Assembly: GCA_902788175.1 (NCBI GenBank)
Contig: CADAJF010000019.1
Location: 1 to 44,150, forward strand
DNA from: an uncultured Bacteroidia bacterium
GTDB taxonomy: Bacteria > Bacteroidota > Bacteroidia > Bacteroidales > UBA932
Direction: 5' to 3'
Length of the DNA: 44,150 nt
The position numbers and the translations under genes were made by a program. Below, piece after piece: positions 22,832 through 30,696 of the stretch; the stretch's first letter is position 1, and the number at the start of each line of letters is the position of its first letter. Below the pieces are notes generated by a model that was not told where the DNA came from, searched no databases, and saw nothing but the letters and a program-made list of their open reading frames with translations.

Positions 22832-24045
22832 TTAATAACGAAGCGCTGCGTTGCCTTTTGTGCAAGAAACCCAAATGTGCCCTGCAGGGTTGCCCTGTGC
22901 ACACGCCCATCCCCGAATGCATGCTCCTGTACCGGGAGGGAAAACTGGAAGAGGCCGGTGAACTCCTTTTCCGGAACAACCCCCTGACGGCCGTCACCTC
23001 GCTGGTCTGCGACTGGCAGCAGTTCTGCTACGGCCACTGCGTGCTCAACGTCAAGAAAATGCCTGTCCGCTGGTACGAGATTGAGCAGGAGATTTCCGGC
23101 GAGTACCTTTTCCGCCACAAGCTGGAGCGCCGCACCCGGGAGCTCTCCGGGAAGCGCATCGCGCTGGTGGGTGCCGGTCCTGTGGGCCTGAGTGCCGCCG
23201 TCTGGCTCTATGAAGCCGGGGCCGATGTCACCCTCTACGACGCCAATCCCCGCATGGGCGGCGTGCTCCGCTACGGCATCCCCGCTTTCCGCCTGGACAA
23301 GAAATACTGCGACGCCTTCGAAAAGATGTTCGAGGCAGCGGGCATTGTCTTCCACGGCGGCGTGGAAGTGGGCCGGGACATCCAGCTCGCCGCCCTCAGC
23401 GCAGAGTACGATGCCGTCCTTCTTGGCGCCGGCGCGGAAAAACCCGCTACCCTGCGCATCCCCGGAGACGAAAAAGCCGTGCAGGCGCTGCCTTTCCTCA
23501 AGGACCCTTCGGCCTTCAGCCTGGGCAAGAAGGTGATTGTGATCGGTGGCGGCAATGTGGCCATGGATGCCTGCCGTACGGCCGTCCGCCAGGGCTGCGA
23601 AACCTGGGTGTACTACCGCAAAACCTTCGAAAACATGCCCGCCAACCCCATGGAAGTGGAGGAGGCCAAAGCCGACGGTGTCCAGTTCCGCGTGTTCCAG
23701 GCACCCGTGGAGGTGAAAGAGGGCGGCGTGGTGTTCCGTGACTGCGAGAACGTGGTTCCGGAGGACGGCGGCCGCGTGGTTACCCGCATCATCGAGGGAA
23801 CGGACCACTTTGTGGAGTGCGACACCCTCCTTACGGCCATCAGCGAAACCCCCGATTTCCATATGTTCAAGGACATGCCCGCGCTTATGAACGAGTGGGG
23901 CTGGCCGGACGTGGAGGAAGGCGGCCGGGTGAAGGGCCTTTCCAACGTCTGGGTGGCCGGAGACTTCATCCTGGGTCCCAAGACCGTAGTGGAGGCTGTG
24001 GCCAGCGCCCGTGAGGCGGTGACGGCCATCCTGGCTGCCCTATGA
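22828..24045 (+). CDS. GltD-like FAD/NAD(P) oxidoreductase with N-terminal Fe-S cysteines
   Basis: 405 residues. The N-terminal 80 residues contain the Cys set of glutamate-synthase-small-subunit proteins (C9, C12, C17, C22, then C61, C67, C71), expected to hold two [4Fe-4S] clusters. An FAD-binding motif VGAGPVGLSAA follows near 114, and an NADPH-binding motif VIGGGNVAMDACR near 237. It is shorter than GltD (about 470). No gltB, nfnA or preA partner is next to it, so its electron acceptor is unknown; a stand-alone subunit that feeds electrons to another protein is an inference. Overlaps of 4 bp with recR and queC put it in the same operon. Confidence 0.88.
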   Translation: MINNEALRCLLCKKPKCALQGCPVHTPIPECMLLYREGKLEEAGELLFRNNPLTAVTSLVCDWQQFCYGHCVLNVKKMPVRWYEIEQEISGEYLFRHKLERRTRELSGKRIALVGAGPVGLSAAVWLYEAGADVTLYDANPRMGGVLRYGIPAFRLDKKYCDAFEKMFEAAGIVFHGGVEVGRDIQLAALSAEYDAVLLGAGAEKPATLRIPGDEKAVQALPFLKDPSAFSLGKKVIVIGGGNVAMDACRTAVRQGCETWVYYRKTFENMPANPMEVEEAKADGVQFRVFQAPVEVKEGGVVFRDCENVVPEDGGRVVTRIIEGTDHFVECDTLLTAISETPDFHMFKDMPALMNEWGWPDVEEGGRVKGLSNVWVAGDFILGPKTVVEAVASAREAVTAILAAL

Positions 24046-24683
24046 AGGCCGTCCTGATCTATTCCGGCGGGCTGGACAGCACCACCCTTCTGCACGAGTA
24101 CAGCAGCAGCATCGCGCTGTGCGTCACCTTCGACTATGGTTCCAAGCATAACGCGCGGGAAATTGCCTGTGCGCAGGAAAACTGTAAGCGACTGGGTATC
24201 AAGCAGCTGGTGATTCCGCTGGGTTTTATCGGCCAGTATTTCAAGAGCGACCTCCTGCTTGGCGGGGGAGAGATCCCCGAGGGTTCCTATGCCCCGGAAA
24301 ACATGCAGGCCACGGTGGTGCCTTTCCGCAACGGCATCATGCTTTCCGTGGCGGCCGGCCTGGCCGAAAGCTATGGCCTGGACACCATCCTGATGGCCAA
24401 CCACAGCGGCGACCATGCCATCTATCCGGACTGCCGGCCTTCCTTCGTGGAGGCCATGGACCGGGCTGTACAGGAGGGGACATATGAGGGTGTCCGGCTG
24501 GTGTCGCCCTACTGCAACCTCAGCAAGCGGGACATCGCCCTTCGCGGCAAGGCGCTGGGGGTGGATTTCGGCCGGACTTATTCCTGTTACAAGGGCGGGG
24601 AGAAGCATTGCGGGAAATGCGGCACCTGCACGGAGCGCCGCGAAGCCCTGGAAGGCTTTGACCCTACGCAGTACGAGGACTAA
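24042..24683 (+). CDS. queC: 7-cyano-7-deazaguanine synthase
   Basis: 213 residues. It uses ATP and ammonia to turn 7-carboxy-7-deazaguanine into preQ0. The PP-loop SGGLDST lies at 8-14; PFRNGIMLSVA and NHSGDHAIYPDCRP are QueC-specific; the C-terminal zinc site is C182, C190, C193, C196. It is the last gene of the unit from 19.5 kb, with an ATGA overlap upstream and a terminator directly at its stop codon. QueD and QueE are encoded 6 kb away on the other strand. Confidence 0.96.
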   Translation: MKAVLIYSGGLDSTTLLHEYSSSIALCVTFDYGSKHNAREIACAQENCKRLGIKQLVIPLGFIGQYFKSDLLLGGGEIPEGSYAPENMQATVVPFRNGIMLSVAAGLAESYGLDTILMANHSGDHAIYPDCRPSFVEAMDRAVQEGTYEGVRLVSPYCNLSKRDIALRGKALGVDFGRTYSCYKGGEKHCGKCGTCTERREALEGFDPTQYED

Positions 24684-24709
24684 CCCTGCCGGAAGCGGTT
24701 AGTTTTTTT
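24680..24709 (+). terminator. Terminator of the flavoprotein-queC operon
   Basis: CTAACC (24680-24685) pairs with GGTTAG (24697-24702), directly followed by seven T. The stem is short and overlaps the queC stop codon. Confidence 0.6.
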
Positions 24710-24751
24710 CGTTTTTTGCGGGAACTGTCCTTGGTTTTCAATTTTTTTTTG

Positions 24752-24787
24752 TACTTTTGTCAGTTGCCTTATCCGTAACGGCAACTG
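24752..24787 (+). promoter_or_regulatory. -7 box and 5' leader hairpin of corA
   Basis: TACTTTTG (24752-24759) is followed one base later by the perfect inverted repeat CAGTTGCC (24761-24768) / GGCAACTG (24780-24787) with an 11-nt loop. The hairpin would lie at the very 5' end of the message, where it could protect the RNA or regulate it. A T-tract precedes the box. There is no clear -33 TTTG. Confidence 0.55.
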
Positions 24788-24845
24788 GTTATTGATGTAC
24801 AATCCATCCGGAGCGACTGGCCCGGAGCTAAAACACCTGAGAGAT

Positions 24846-25811
24846 ATGCTGAGTATCTTCTACAGAGAAAACGGAAAAATTCTTCTCTCCCAGTCGGAGA
24901 AAGCCTTCCCAAAAATCAAACTGGAGGACACCGTCTGGATTGACCTCGTAGATCCTTCCGGAGTGGAAAAACGTGCAGTGGAGGCTTTCCTGGGCACAGA
25001 AATCCAAAGCCGCGCCCAGGCGGAGGAAATCGAGTCTTCGTCCCGTTACTTCGAGACAGAGGACGCCCTTTTCGCCAACACAAACTTCCTCACCCCGGGC
25101 TCGGACGAGTACATGATGCAGCCCGTGTCGTTCACCATCGTGGACGACACCCTCACTACGCTCCGCGAGGTACCGCTCCGCTCGTTCACGGAACTGCAGC
25201 GCCGCCTGCAGGTGAACCCCAAGCAGTACCCCACGGGCTTCAGCGTCTTTGCCAGCATCCTGGACCAGCGCGTGGACCTGGACGCAGACATGATCGAGCT
25301 CCTGTCCAAGGAGATTTCCCAGTATGCCAAGCAGATCAATGACCTGGAGGACATTGACCAGGAACTCCTGATCGACATCTCCCAGATGCAGGAAAACACC
25401 ATGGTGGTGCGGGAAAACGTGGTGGATAAGCAGCGCCTCATCTCCAACCTCATGCGCTCCGCCAAGGTGCCGCGCTCGCTGGAAGGTCGCCTCAACGTCT
25501 TGCTCCAGGACATCTCCTCCCTCCTGAGCCACACCAATTTCTGCTTCGAGCGCCTGGAGTACCTCCAGGAGACCGTAGTGGGTCTGATCAGCATGGAGCA
25601 GAACAAAATCATGAAGATCCTGGCGGTGGTGTCCGTCTTCCTGATGCCGCCCACCCTTATCGCAGGTTTTTACGGCATGAACGTCCGCCTGCCCATGATT
25701 GGCGCCGATGAGCCCAACGCCGTGTTCTGGAACTGGATCATCATCCTGGGCATCATGGTCCTGAGCTGCCTGGTAATCTGGCTGGTCTTCAAGAAGAAGA
25801 AACTCTTGTAA
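24846..25811 (+). CDS. corA: CorA-family magnesium/cobalt transporter
   Basis: 321 residues from the ATG at 24846, which matches where family members usually begin (MLSIFYREN). An earlier in-frame ATG at 24795 would add 17 residues of unconvincing sequence but cannot be excluded. A long cytoplasmic helical domain is followed by two C-terminal membrane segments and the diagnostic YGMN loop (in AGFYGMNVRLPM). CorA forms a pentameric channel in the inner membrane importing Mg2+, with gating by intracellular Mg2+. It is a single gene with its own promoter and leader hairpin. The C-terminus ends in KKKKLL. Confidence 0.93.
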   Translation: MLSIFYRENGKILLSQSEKAFPKIKLEDTVWIDLVDPSGVEKRAVEAFLGTEIQSRAQAEEIESSSRYFETEDALFANTNFLTPGSDEYMMQPVSFTIVDDTLTTLREVPLRSFTELQRRLQVNPKQYPTGFSVFASILDQRVDLDADMIELLSKEISQYAKQINDLEDIDQELLIDISQMQENTMVVRENVVDKQRLISNLMRSAKVPRSLEGRLNVLLQDISSLLSHTNFCFERLEYLQETVVGLISMEQNKIMKILAVVSVFLMPPTLIAGFYGMNVRLPMIGADEPNAVFWNWIIILGIMVLSCLVIWLVFKKKKLL

Positions 25812-25836
25812 AATCAAATAATTATACCTATATTTG
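25805..25836 (+). promoter_or_regulatory. Promoter of rpsA
   Basis: CTTG (25805-25808), a 20-base spacer and TATATTTG (25829-25836). The -33 part overlaps the end of corA. The resulting leader is about 70 nt. Confidence 0.75.
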
Positions 25837-25839
25837 CGC

Positions 25840-25869
25840 GCTTTTTCCGGGTGCTTGCCCGGGAAAAGC
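25840..25869 (+). promoter_or_regulatory. Strong hairpin at the 5' end of the rpsA leader
   Basis: GCTTTTTCCGGG (25840-25851) pairs with CCCGGGAAAAGC (25858-25869) over 12 bp with one G.U, loop TGCTTG. No U-run follows, so it is not an ordinary terminator. It lies at the expected transcript start, with an A/U-rich unstructured stretch between it and the ATG. An autoregulatory S1 site or a stability element is possible. Confidence 0.6.
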
Positions 25870-25913
25870 TCAAAAAATAATGTTTAACTACTAGTTTTTT
25901 CAACTCAATTACT

Positions 25914-27746
25914 ATGTCTGAAGAAATGAAAAACGTGGCGGAAGAAGCTCTGAATGAGGTTCCCGTCCAGAAAGAAACCAAGAAGGCTGTGCTCAACGCC
26001 TCCGTGGCTCCCGAGGATTTCGACTGGGATGCCTTTGAGAACGAGGGCAGCGAGAAGGGCTCCAAGGAAGAGACCCTGGCCAAGTATGAGCAAACCCTCT
26101 CCAAGGTCACCGAGAATGAGGTGGTTGAGGGTATCGTAACCTCCATCAACAAGCGTGAGGTGGTGGTGAACATCGGCGCCAAGAGCGAAGGTGTCATCTC
26201 TGCCCCGGAATTCCGCTACAACCCGGACCTGAAGGTGGGTGACAAGGTGGAAGTGCTCGTGGAGAACGCAGAAGACCGCAAGGGTCAGCTGGTCATCTCC
26301 CACAAGAAGGCCCGTCAGCTCAAGTCTTGGGATATGGTGAACGCCGCCTACGAGAGCGGCGAGGTGGTGAAGGGTTATGTCAAGACCCGCACCAAGGGCG
26401 GCATGATCGTGGATGTGTTCGGCATCGAGGCTTTCCTCCCCGGCTCCCAGATCGACATCAAGCCCATCCGCGACTACGATGTATTCGTGGACACCACCAT
26501 GGACTTCAAGATTGTGAAAATCAATCAGGAATTCCGCAATGTAGTGGTTTCCCACAAGGCTCTCCTGGAAGCAGAGCAGGAACTCAAGCGCGCAGAGCTC
26601 ATCTCCAAGCTGGAGAAGGGCCAGGTGCTGGAAGGCGTGGTCAAGAACATCACCAACTACGGTGTGTTCGTGGACCTGGGCGGCGTAGACGGCCTGATCC
26701 ACATCACGGACCTGAGCTGGGGCCGCATCTCCCACCCCGAAGAAGTGGTTGCCCTGGACCAGAAGATCAACGTGGTTGTGCTGGACTTCAACGAGCAGCA
26801 AAAGCGCATCGCCCTGGGTCTCAAGCAGCTCACCGCCCATCCTTGGGAGGCCCTCAGCGCAGACCTCAAGGTCGGTGACACCGTGAAGGGTAAAGTGGTG
26901 GCCGTGGCAGACTACGGCGCCTTCGTAGAGGTGGAACCCGGCGTGGAAGGCCTGGTACACGTGAGCGAAATGAGCTGGAGCCCCCGCCTGCACAGCGCCC
27001 AGGAATTCCTCAAGATGGGCGACGAGGTGGATGCCCAGATCCTCACCCTGGACCGCGAGGCCCGCAAGATGTCCCTGGGCATCAAGCAGCTCACCGCCAA
27101 CCCTTGGGAGAGCATCCGCGAGAAATATCCCGTCGGCAGCCAGCACAAGGCTACCGTGCGTAACATCACCAACTTCGGCGTGTTCGCAGAGCTGGAGGAC
27201 GGCGTTGAAGGCCTCATCCACATCTCCGACCTCTCCTGGAACAAGATCAAGCATCCCGCCGAGATGGTCCAGAGCGGAGACGTCATCGACGTCGTGATCC
27301 TGGACTTCGACGAGAACAGCCACAAACTGTCCCTGGGACACAAGCAGCTCACCCCCAACCCTTGGGACGAGCTTGAGGCCAAGTACCCTGTGGGCTCCGT
27401 GGTGGACGCCACCGTGGCCGCTGTCGGTGACAAGAACACCACCGTCACCTTCGAGGACGGCACCGAGGCCACTGCCTTCAACCGCGAGATGGTGAAGGAA
27501 GACGGCAAGCAGGCCCTCGCCGGCGAAACCCTGCCCGTGAAGGTGGTGGATCTGCGCCGCAGCACCCGCACCGTCCGCGTATCCCACCTCCGCACCTATC
27601 AGGAAGCCAAGACCGCCCGCGAAAACGCAGAGGTGGAAGGCACCAAGAAGGCCATCAAGATGGTCCAGACGAGCGTGGAGAAGACCACCCTCGGTGACAT
27701 CTCCGCCCTTGCCGCCCTGAAGGAGCAGATGGAAAAGGGTGAGTAG
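25914..27746 (+). CDS. rpsA: 30S ribosomal protein S1
   Basis: 610 residues. After an acidic N-terminal tail, six S1 (OB-fold) repeats are visible, beginning near residues 69, 153, 240, 325, 412 and 497. Repeats three to five are the most canonical (VLEGVVKNITNYGVFVDLGGVDGLIHITDLSW and close copies, each ending LTxxPW). S1 brings mRNA to the 30S subunit; in a lineage with few Shine-Dalgarno sequences it is likely central to initiation. The ATG at 25914 is preceded by an A/U-rich leader without a Shine-Dalgarno. The last eight bases overlap rnz. Confidence 0.97.
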   Translation: MSEEMKNVAEEALNEVPVQKETKKAVLNASVAPEDFDWDAFENEGSEKGSKEETLAKYEQTLSKVTENEVVEGIVTSINKREVVVNIGAKSEGVISAPEFRYNPDLKVGDKVEVLVENAEDRKGQLVISHKKARQLKSWDMVNAAYESGEVVKGYVKTRTKGGMIVDVFGIEAFLPGSQIDIKPIRDYDVFVDTTMDFKIVKINQEFRNVVVSHKALLEAEQELKRAELISKLEKGQVLEGVVKNITNYGVFVDLGGVDGLIHITDLSWGRISHPEEVVALDQKINVVVLDFNEQQKRIALGLKQLTAHPWEALSADLKVGDTVKGKVVAVADYGAFVEVEPGVEGLVHVSEMSWSPRLHSAQEFLKMGDEVDAQILTLDREARKMSLGIKQLTANPWESIREKYPVGSQHKATVRNITNFGVFAELEDGVEGLIHISDLSWNKIKHPAEMVQSGDVIDVVILDFDENSHKLSLGHKQLTPNPWDELEAKYPVGSVVDATVAAVGDKNTTVTFEDGTEATAFNREMVKEDGKQALAGETLPVKVVDLRRSTRTVRVSHLRTYQEAKTARENAEVEGTKKAIKMVQTSVEKTTLGDISALAALKEQMEKGE

Positions 27747-28665
27747 GAACCCGAATACTTTCAAGGTCACCCTGCTGGGCACCGCTTCGGCCATGCCTGT
27801 AGGGAACCGGAATCAAAGCGCCCAGGCACTGTCCGTGCATGGGCGCTTGTTCCTCATCGACTGCGGCGAGGGAACGCAGTACAGGCTGGTCCAGGAGCGC
27901 ATTCCCATGATGAAGCTGGATTCGCTCTTCCTGTCCCATATCCACGGGGACCATGTCTTCGGGATATTCGGCCTGCTCAGCACGCTGGGCATGAAGGGGA
28001 GGCAGACGCCGCTGAATATCTTCGCGCCGCCGGCATTCGGCCCCATCCTCAAATTTTTCCTCAGTTACTACGGGGAGGGCGTGGCCTTCGAGATCCGTTT
28101 TACGCCGCTGAAGATGAAGGCGCCGGAAACCATCCTGGAAACCAAGGGCATACGGGTAGAAGCCTTCCCGCTCAAGCACGGCATCGAAACCTTCGGCTTC
28201 CGCTTCCTGGAGAAAGAACCGCCCTTCAACGTGCACAAGGAGGCCATCGAGCGCCATGGCCTGAGCCTGACGGAAATCGGCACCCTCAAAAGGGGAGAGG
28301 ATGTCCACCGGGCCGATGGCAGCCTTATTCTGGCATCGGAAGCAGCCTACAAGCCTTTTGTGCCCCGTAGCTATGCCTATTGCTCAGACACCGCGCCTTT
28401 CCCGGAAGAGGCGGCCTGGCTTCGCGGAACCACCGTCCTCTACCATGAAGCCACTTACCTGGAAGAGAACACGGACCAGGCGCTTCAGCGGAACCACAGC
28501 ACCACCCTCCAGGCGGCGCAGGTGGCTCTCGAGGCGGGGGTAGGGAAGCTCCTGATTGGCCATTATTCCTCCCGCGTGACGGATGCTTCCGTCTATGAAG
28601 CGGAGTGCCGCCGCGTTTTCCCCGAAACTTACGCCACTTCGGACGGGGAGCATTACGATATTTGA
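27739..28665 (+). CDS. rnz: Ribonuclease Z
   Basis: 308 residues, the short tRNase Z form. It cuts the 3' trailer from tRNA precursors, which matters here because the tRNA in this window has no encoded CCA. The metal site is SHIHGDH (H67, H69, D71, H72); further ligand motifs are PLKHGIET, SYAYCSDTA and the HEATYLEE / RNHSTTLQAA / GHYSSR set typical of RNase Z. The start is a GTG at 27739, inside the end of rpsA, so the two are co-transcribed and coupled. No terminator is seen after the stop. Confidence 0.95.
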   Translation: MSRNPNTFKVTLLGTASAMPVGNRNQSAQALSVHGRLFLIDCGEGTQYRLVQERIPMMKLDSLFLSHIHGDHVFGIFGLLSTLGMKGRQTPLNIFAPPAFGPILKFFLSYYGEGVAFEIRFTPLKMKAPETILETKGIRVEAFPLKHGIETFGFRFLEKEPPFNVHKEAIERHGLSLTEIGTLKRGEDVHRADGSLILASEAAYKPFVPRSYAYCSDTAPFPEEAAWLRGTTVLYHEATYLEENTDQALQRNHSTTLQAAQVALEAGVGKLLIGHYSSRVTDASVYEAECRRVFPETYATSDGEHYDI

Positions 28666-28707
28666 TTTTTTCTTCTTAACTTAGCAGGGATTCTACGCTT
28701 TGTTAAG

Positions 28708-29664
28708 ATGAAGAAACAGCTGCTCCTTTTACTGATAGCCCTATTGCCGGCTGCCCTGCAGGCCCAGAGCGTGCAGGAAAAGTATATCCAGACCTATTCC
28801 TCCATTGCCGTAAGCGAAATGCTGCGCAGCGGCGTGCCGGCCAGCATCACCCTGGCCCAGGGCATCCTGGAGTCCGGTGCCGGGCAGTCGCGCCTGGCCA
28901 CGGAAGGCAACAACCACTTCGGTATCAAATGCCACAAGGGCTGGACAGGCCGCAGCATGCGCCACAGCGACGACGCCCCCAACGAGTGTTTCCGTGCCTA
29001 TGATGAGCCGGGGGACAGTTTCCGGGACCACTCGGATTTTCTCCGCTACCGGGACCGTTACAAATTCCTCTTCGACCTGGACCGGACAGACTATAAAGGC
29101 TGGGCCTATGGCCTCAAGCAGGCCGGTTATGCCACGGATCCCCAGTATGCGGCCAAGCTCATCAAATACATCGAAGACTATGACCTGGTACGTTTTGACG
29201 TGGTTTCCCAGGAGCAGGAGGCCGTCCTGCCGGAGGCCCCGAACAAGATAGAGGAACCGCAGAGCATAGAGTCATCGGCAGGTGGCGCGTTTGAACCCAG
29301 CGATGCCTTCCATTTCTCGCTGTCGCGCCAGCTGTACTCGCTCAACGGCATTCCCTTTGTCTATGCCATGGAAGGGGAGACCTACGCCTCCATCGCCAAA
29401 AGCTACCACCTTTTCAAGTGGGAGATACTCCGCTACAATGACGTTTCCAAGGACAGGGTGCTGGACCCTGGCAGCATCGTGTACCTGCAGGCCAAGAAAA
29501 ACCAGGCCCCGGAAGGGCTGGAGAAATATATTGTCTCCGAGGACGGCGAAGATTTCCACGCCATCTGCCAGCGTTTTGGCGTGAAGGAAAAGGCCATCGT
29601 GAAGCTGAACGGCCTGGAAACACCGGTCCAGCTGCGGGAAGGCGACGAGATTAAACTGCGATAG
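28708..29664 (+). CDS. Secreted glucosaminidase-domain protein with LysM repeats
   Basis: 318 residues with a signal peptide (MKKQLLLLLIALLPAALQAQ). The glucosaminidase/FlgJ-like domain covers about 25-160, with the catalytic-Glu segment GILESGAGQSRLA, then GNNHFGIKCHKGW. Two LysM-like peptidoglycan-binding modules follow, around 215-265 (the first starting YAMEGETYASIAKSYHL) and 270-318. It should cleave glycan strands in the periplasm or at the cell surface. First gene of a unit with mltG (three bases later) and rel. The upstream region has TACGCTTTG near the start, an imperfect -7 box, and a CTTAAC/GTTAAG inverted repeat. Confidence 0.9.
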   Translation: MKKQLLLLLIALLPAALQAQSVQEKYIQTYSSIAVSEMLRSGVPASITLAQGILESGAGQSRLATEGNNHFGIKCHKGWTGRSMRHSDDAPNECFRAYDEPGDSFRDHSDFLRYRDRYKFLFDLDRTDYKGWAYGLKQAGYATDPQYAAKLIKYIEDYDLVRFDVVSQEQEAVLPEAPNKIEEPQSIESSAGGAFEPSDAFHFSLSRQLYSLNGIPFVYAMEGETYASIAKSYHLFKWEILRYNDVSKDRVLDPGSIVYLQAKKNQAPEGLEKYIVSEDGEDFHAICQRFGVKEKAIVKLNGLETPVQLREGDEIKLR

Positions 29665-29667
29665 ACT

Positions 29668-30696
29668 ATGAAAAAGCGGATTGTATGGGGAGGGCTCCTT
29701 CTGTTGGCAAGCATCCTGCTGGTGGCAGGTGTCTATGCCTACCGGATATGGTACGACAGGAAGGTCCCCAATTTCAGCGGCAAGATGGAACTGTACGTTC
29801 TTCCCTCCATGGATGTGGCGGCAGTGCAGGATTCCATCCTGGCGGCCGGTATTGTGCGCAGCCCCAAAAGCCTGGAACGGGTGCTCCGGGAGGTGGAGGG
29901 TATCAAGCCCGGGCATTACCTGATAGACTCCACCTGCTCAAGCGTTTACGTTGCCCGTATGCTCCAGAAGGGCTGGCAGACGCCCGTGAACCTGACGCTT
30001 GCCGGTTCAATCCGCCGCCCCTCGGACCTGGCCCGAAGAATCGGGAACCAGATGATGGTGGACTCGGCCGCTGTGGCGTCTTTTGCCACCTCCAATGACT
30101 CCCTGCGCGCATATGGCGTGGACAGGACGCAACTTTTCACCCTGATTATTCCGGATACTTACCAGATGCTCTGGACGTCCTCTGTCAGGGAAATCTTTGA
30201 CCGTTTTGTCAAGGAGAAGGATGCGTGGTGGACACCCGAACGCCTGGAGGCGGCCCGCCTTCAGCGCCTCTCTCCCCAGGAGGTTGCCACCCTGGCATCC
30301 ATTGTGAACGGGGAAACCCGCTATGAGCCGGAGCAGCCTTCGGTGGCCGCCGTGTACCTGAACAGGTTGAACTGCGGAATGCGCCTGCAGGCAGACCCTA
30401 CCATTGCCTTTTGCTTTGATTACCAGCCCAGCCGTATTCTTCTGAGCCACCTGCTGGTGGAGTCGCCATACAATACCTACAAGTATGCCGGCCTTCCTCC
30501 CGGGCCCATTTCCTGTCCGCCCAAAAGCTGTCTGGAGGCCGTCCTGCATCCGGATACGCACAATTACCTCTATTTCTGCGCGGATCCTTCCTTCAACGGC
30601 ACGCACCGTTTTGCTTCCTCCTATTCGGAGCATCTGTCCAATGCCCGCGCTTTCCAGAAAGCCCTGACGGAGCGCCAAAAGTCTTCTGCCCGTTGA
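29668..30696 (+). CDS. mltG: Endolytic transglycosylase MltG
   Basis: 342 residues. One N-terminal membrane anchor (about 6-26) is followed by a LysM-like region and the YceG/MltG catalytic domain. The catalytic Glu is E216 in ATLASIVNGETRYE; the downstream AAVYLNRLNCGMRLQADPT and LPPGPISCPP are family signatures. MltG cuts nascent glycan strands at the inner membrane and sets their length. The usual VEKET is VNGET here, which keeps the second, conserved Glu. It lies three bases after the glucosaminidase gene. Its stop TGA overlaps the TTG start of rel. Confidence 0.95.
   Translation: MKKRIVWGGLLLLASILLVAGVYAYRIWYDRKVPNFSGKMELYVLPSMDVAAVQDSILAAGIVRSPKSLERVLREVEGIKPGHYLIDSTCSSVYVARMLQKGWQTPVNLTLAGSIRRPSDLARRIGNQMMVDSAAVASFATSNDSLRAYGVDRTQLFTLIIPDTYQMLWTSSVREIFDRFVKEKDAWWTPERLEAARLQRLSPQEVATLASIVNGETRYEPEQPSVAAVYLNRLNCGMRLQADPTIAFCFDYQPSRILLSHLLVESPYNTYKYAGLPPGPISCPPKSCLEAVLHPDTHNYLYFCADPSFNGTHRFASSYSEHLSNARAFQKALTERQKSSAR

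Noticed and set aside
25914-27746. Repeated blocks in the rpsA region as a DNA repeat array
   Set aside because: The similarity is at protein level from the six S1 domains; no short regular spacing as in CRISPR or satellite DNA.
25905-27794. 629-codon frame antisense to rpsA
   Set aside because: Repetitive His/Val/Leu-rich shadow of the S1 repeats.
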